From Pseudomonas fluorescens (GTDB lineage: Bacteria > Pseudomonadota > Gammaproteobacteria > Pseudomonadales > Pseudomonadaceae), in assembly GCF_000968015.1 (NCBI RefSeq), contig NZ_LACH01000017.1, positions 62,001-126,000 on the forward strand: a stretch of DNA of 64,000 bases, read 5' to 3'. Below, one piece after another: positions 63,988 to 64,000 of the stretch. Numbering within the stretch: the stretch's first letter is position 1; every line of letters starts with the position of its first letter. The notes under the pieces were generated by a model, which worked only from the letters and a program-made list of their open reading frames with translations, was not told where the DNA came from and ran no database searches. The position numbers and the translations under genes are program-made.

Positions 63988-64000
63988 CGAGGGATGCGTT

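Overview
This window is chromosomal DNA of a Pseudomonas, most likely from the P. fluorescens group. The evidence is the high-GC, Pseudomonas-style core genes (cadA/cadR with the typical CadR operator, pchP, lgt-thyA, rppH-ptsP, ilvD, ilvA/rpiA) and the many intergenic inverted REP pairs built on GTGGGAGCGAGCTTGCTCGCGAT. No rRNA, tRNA, CRISPR array or prophage was seen.

Layout. (1) 1-2.3 kb: an HDOD signalling protein and an RlmI-type rRNA methyltransferase. (2) 2.4-5.9 kb: an AT-rich accessory operon with a 23-residue peptide gene, a hairpin with a T-run, a SagB/ThcOx-type flavin oxidoreductase, an AurF-type diiron oxygenase with all seven metal ligands, and a Bcr/CflA-type MFS exporter. It looks like an undescribed peptide-derived (RiPP-like) metabolite system. 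(3) 6-15 kb: ilvD, pchP, a cystine/DAACS transporter, folA, a DUF2868/DUF3482 pair and a small Ca-binding-like protein. (4) 15-21.8 kb: a 2-aminoethylphosphonate operon (LysR regulator, ABC importer, FAD oxidoreductase, PhnZ-like HD oxygenase). (5) 21.8-24.6 kb: cadA and cadR, divergent around a CadR operator.

(6) 24.8-51.2 kb: a glycan-biosynthesis island inserted between cadR and thyA. It is flanked by 437-bp direct repeats (24380-24816 and 51185-51621). Each repeat carries the 3' end of cadR, an intergenic REP pair and the last 27 codons plus stop of thyA, and a fragment of an IS481-like element abuts the right copy. The island encodes an ABC-dependent polysaccharide exporter (one Wzm, two Wzt). 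One Wzt is fused to a polysaccharide pyruvyltransferase domain. It also encodes several one- and two-domain glycosyltransferases, a GtrA/GtrB-like/GT-C set that should glycosylate in the periplasm, WecB for UDP-ManNAc, a methyltransferase, SDR and GMC oxidoreductases, and a 2OG-Fe(II) oxygenase. A sulfotransferase together with its own APS kinase (PAPS supply) completes the set. The inference is a pyruvylated, sulfated, side-chain-modified O-antigen or similar surface polysaccharide.

(7) 51.5-64 kb: conserved chromosome again: thyA, lgt, a TauE/SafE permease, an NRDE protein, ptsP, rppH, a HAD phosphatase, a DUF2269 protein, ilvA, rpiA and two SdiA-regulated-domain paralogues.

Identifications rest on recognisable motifs in translated sequence and gene order; no database search was run.
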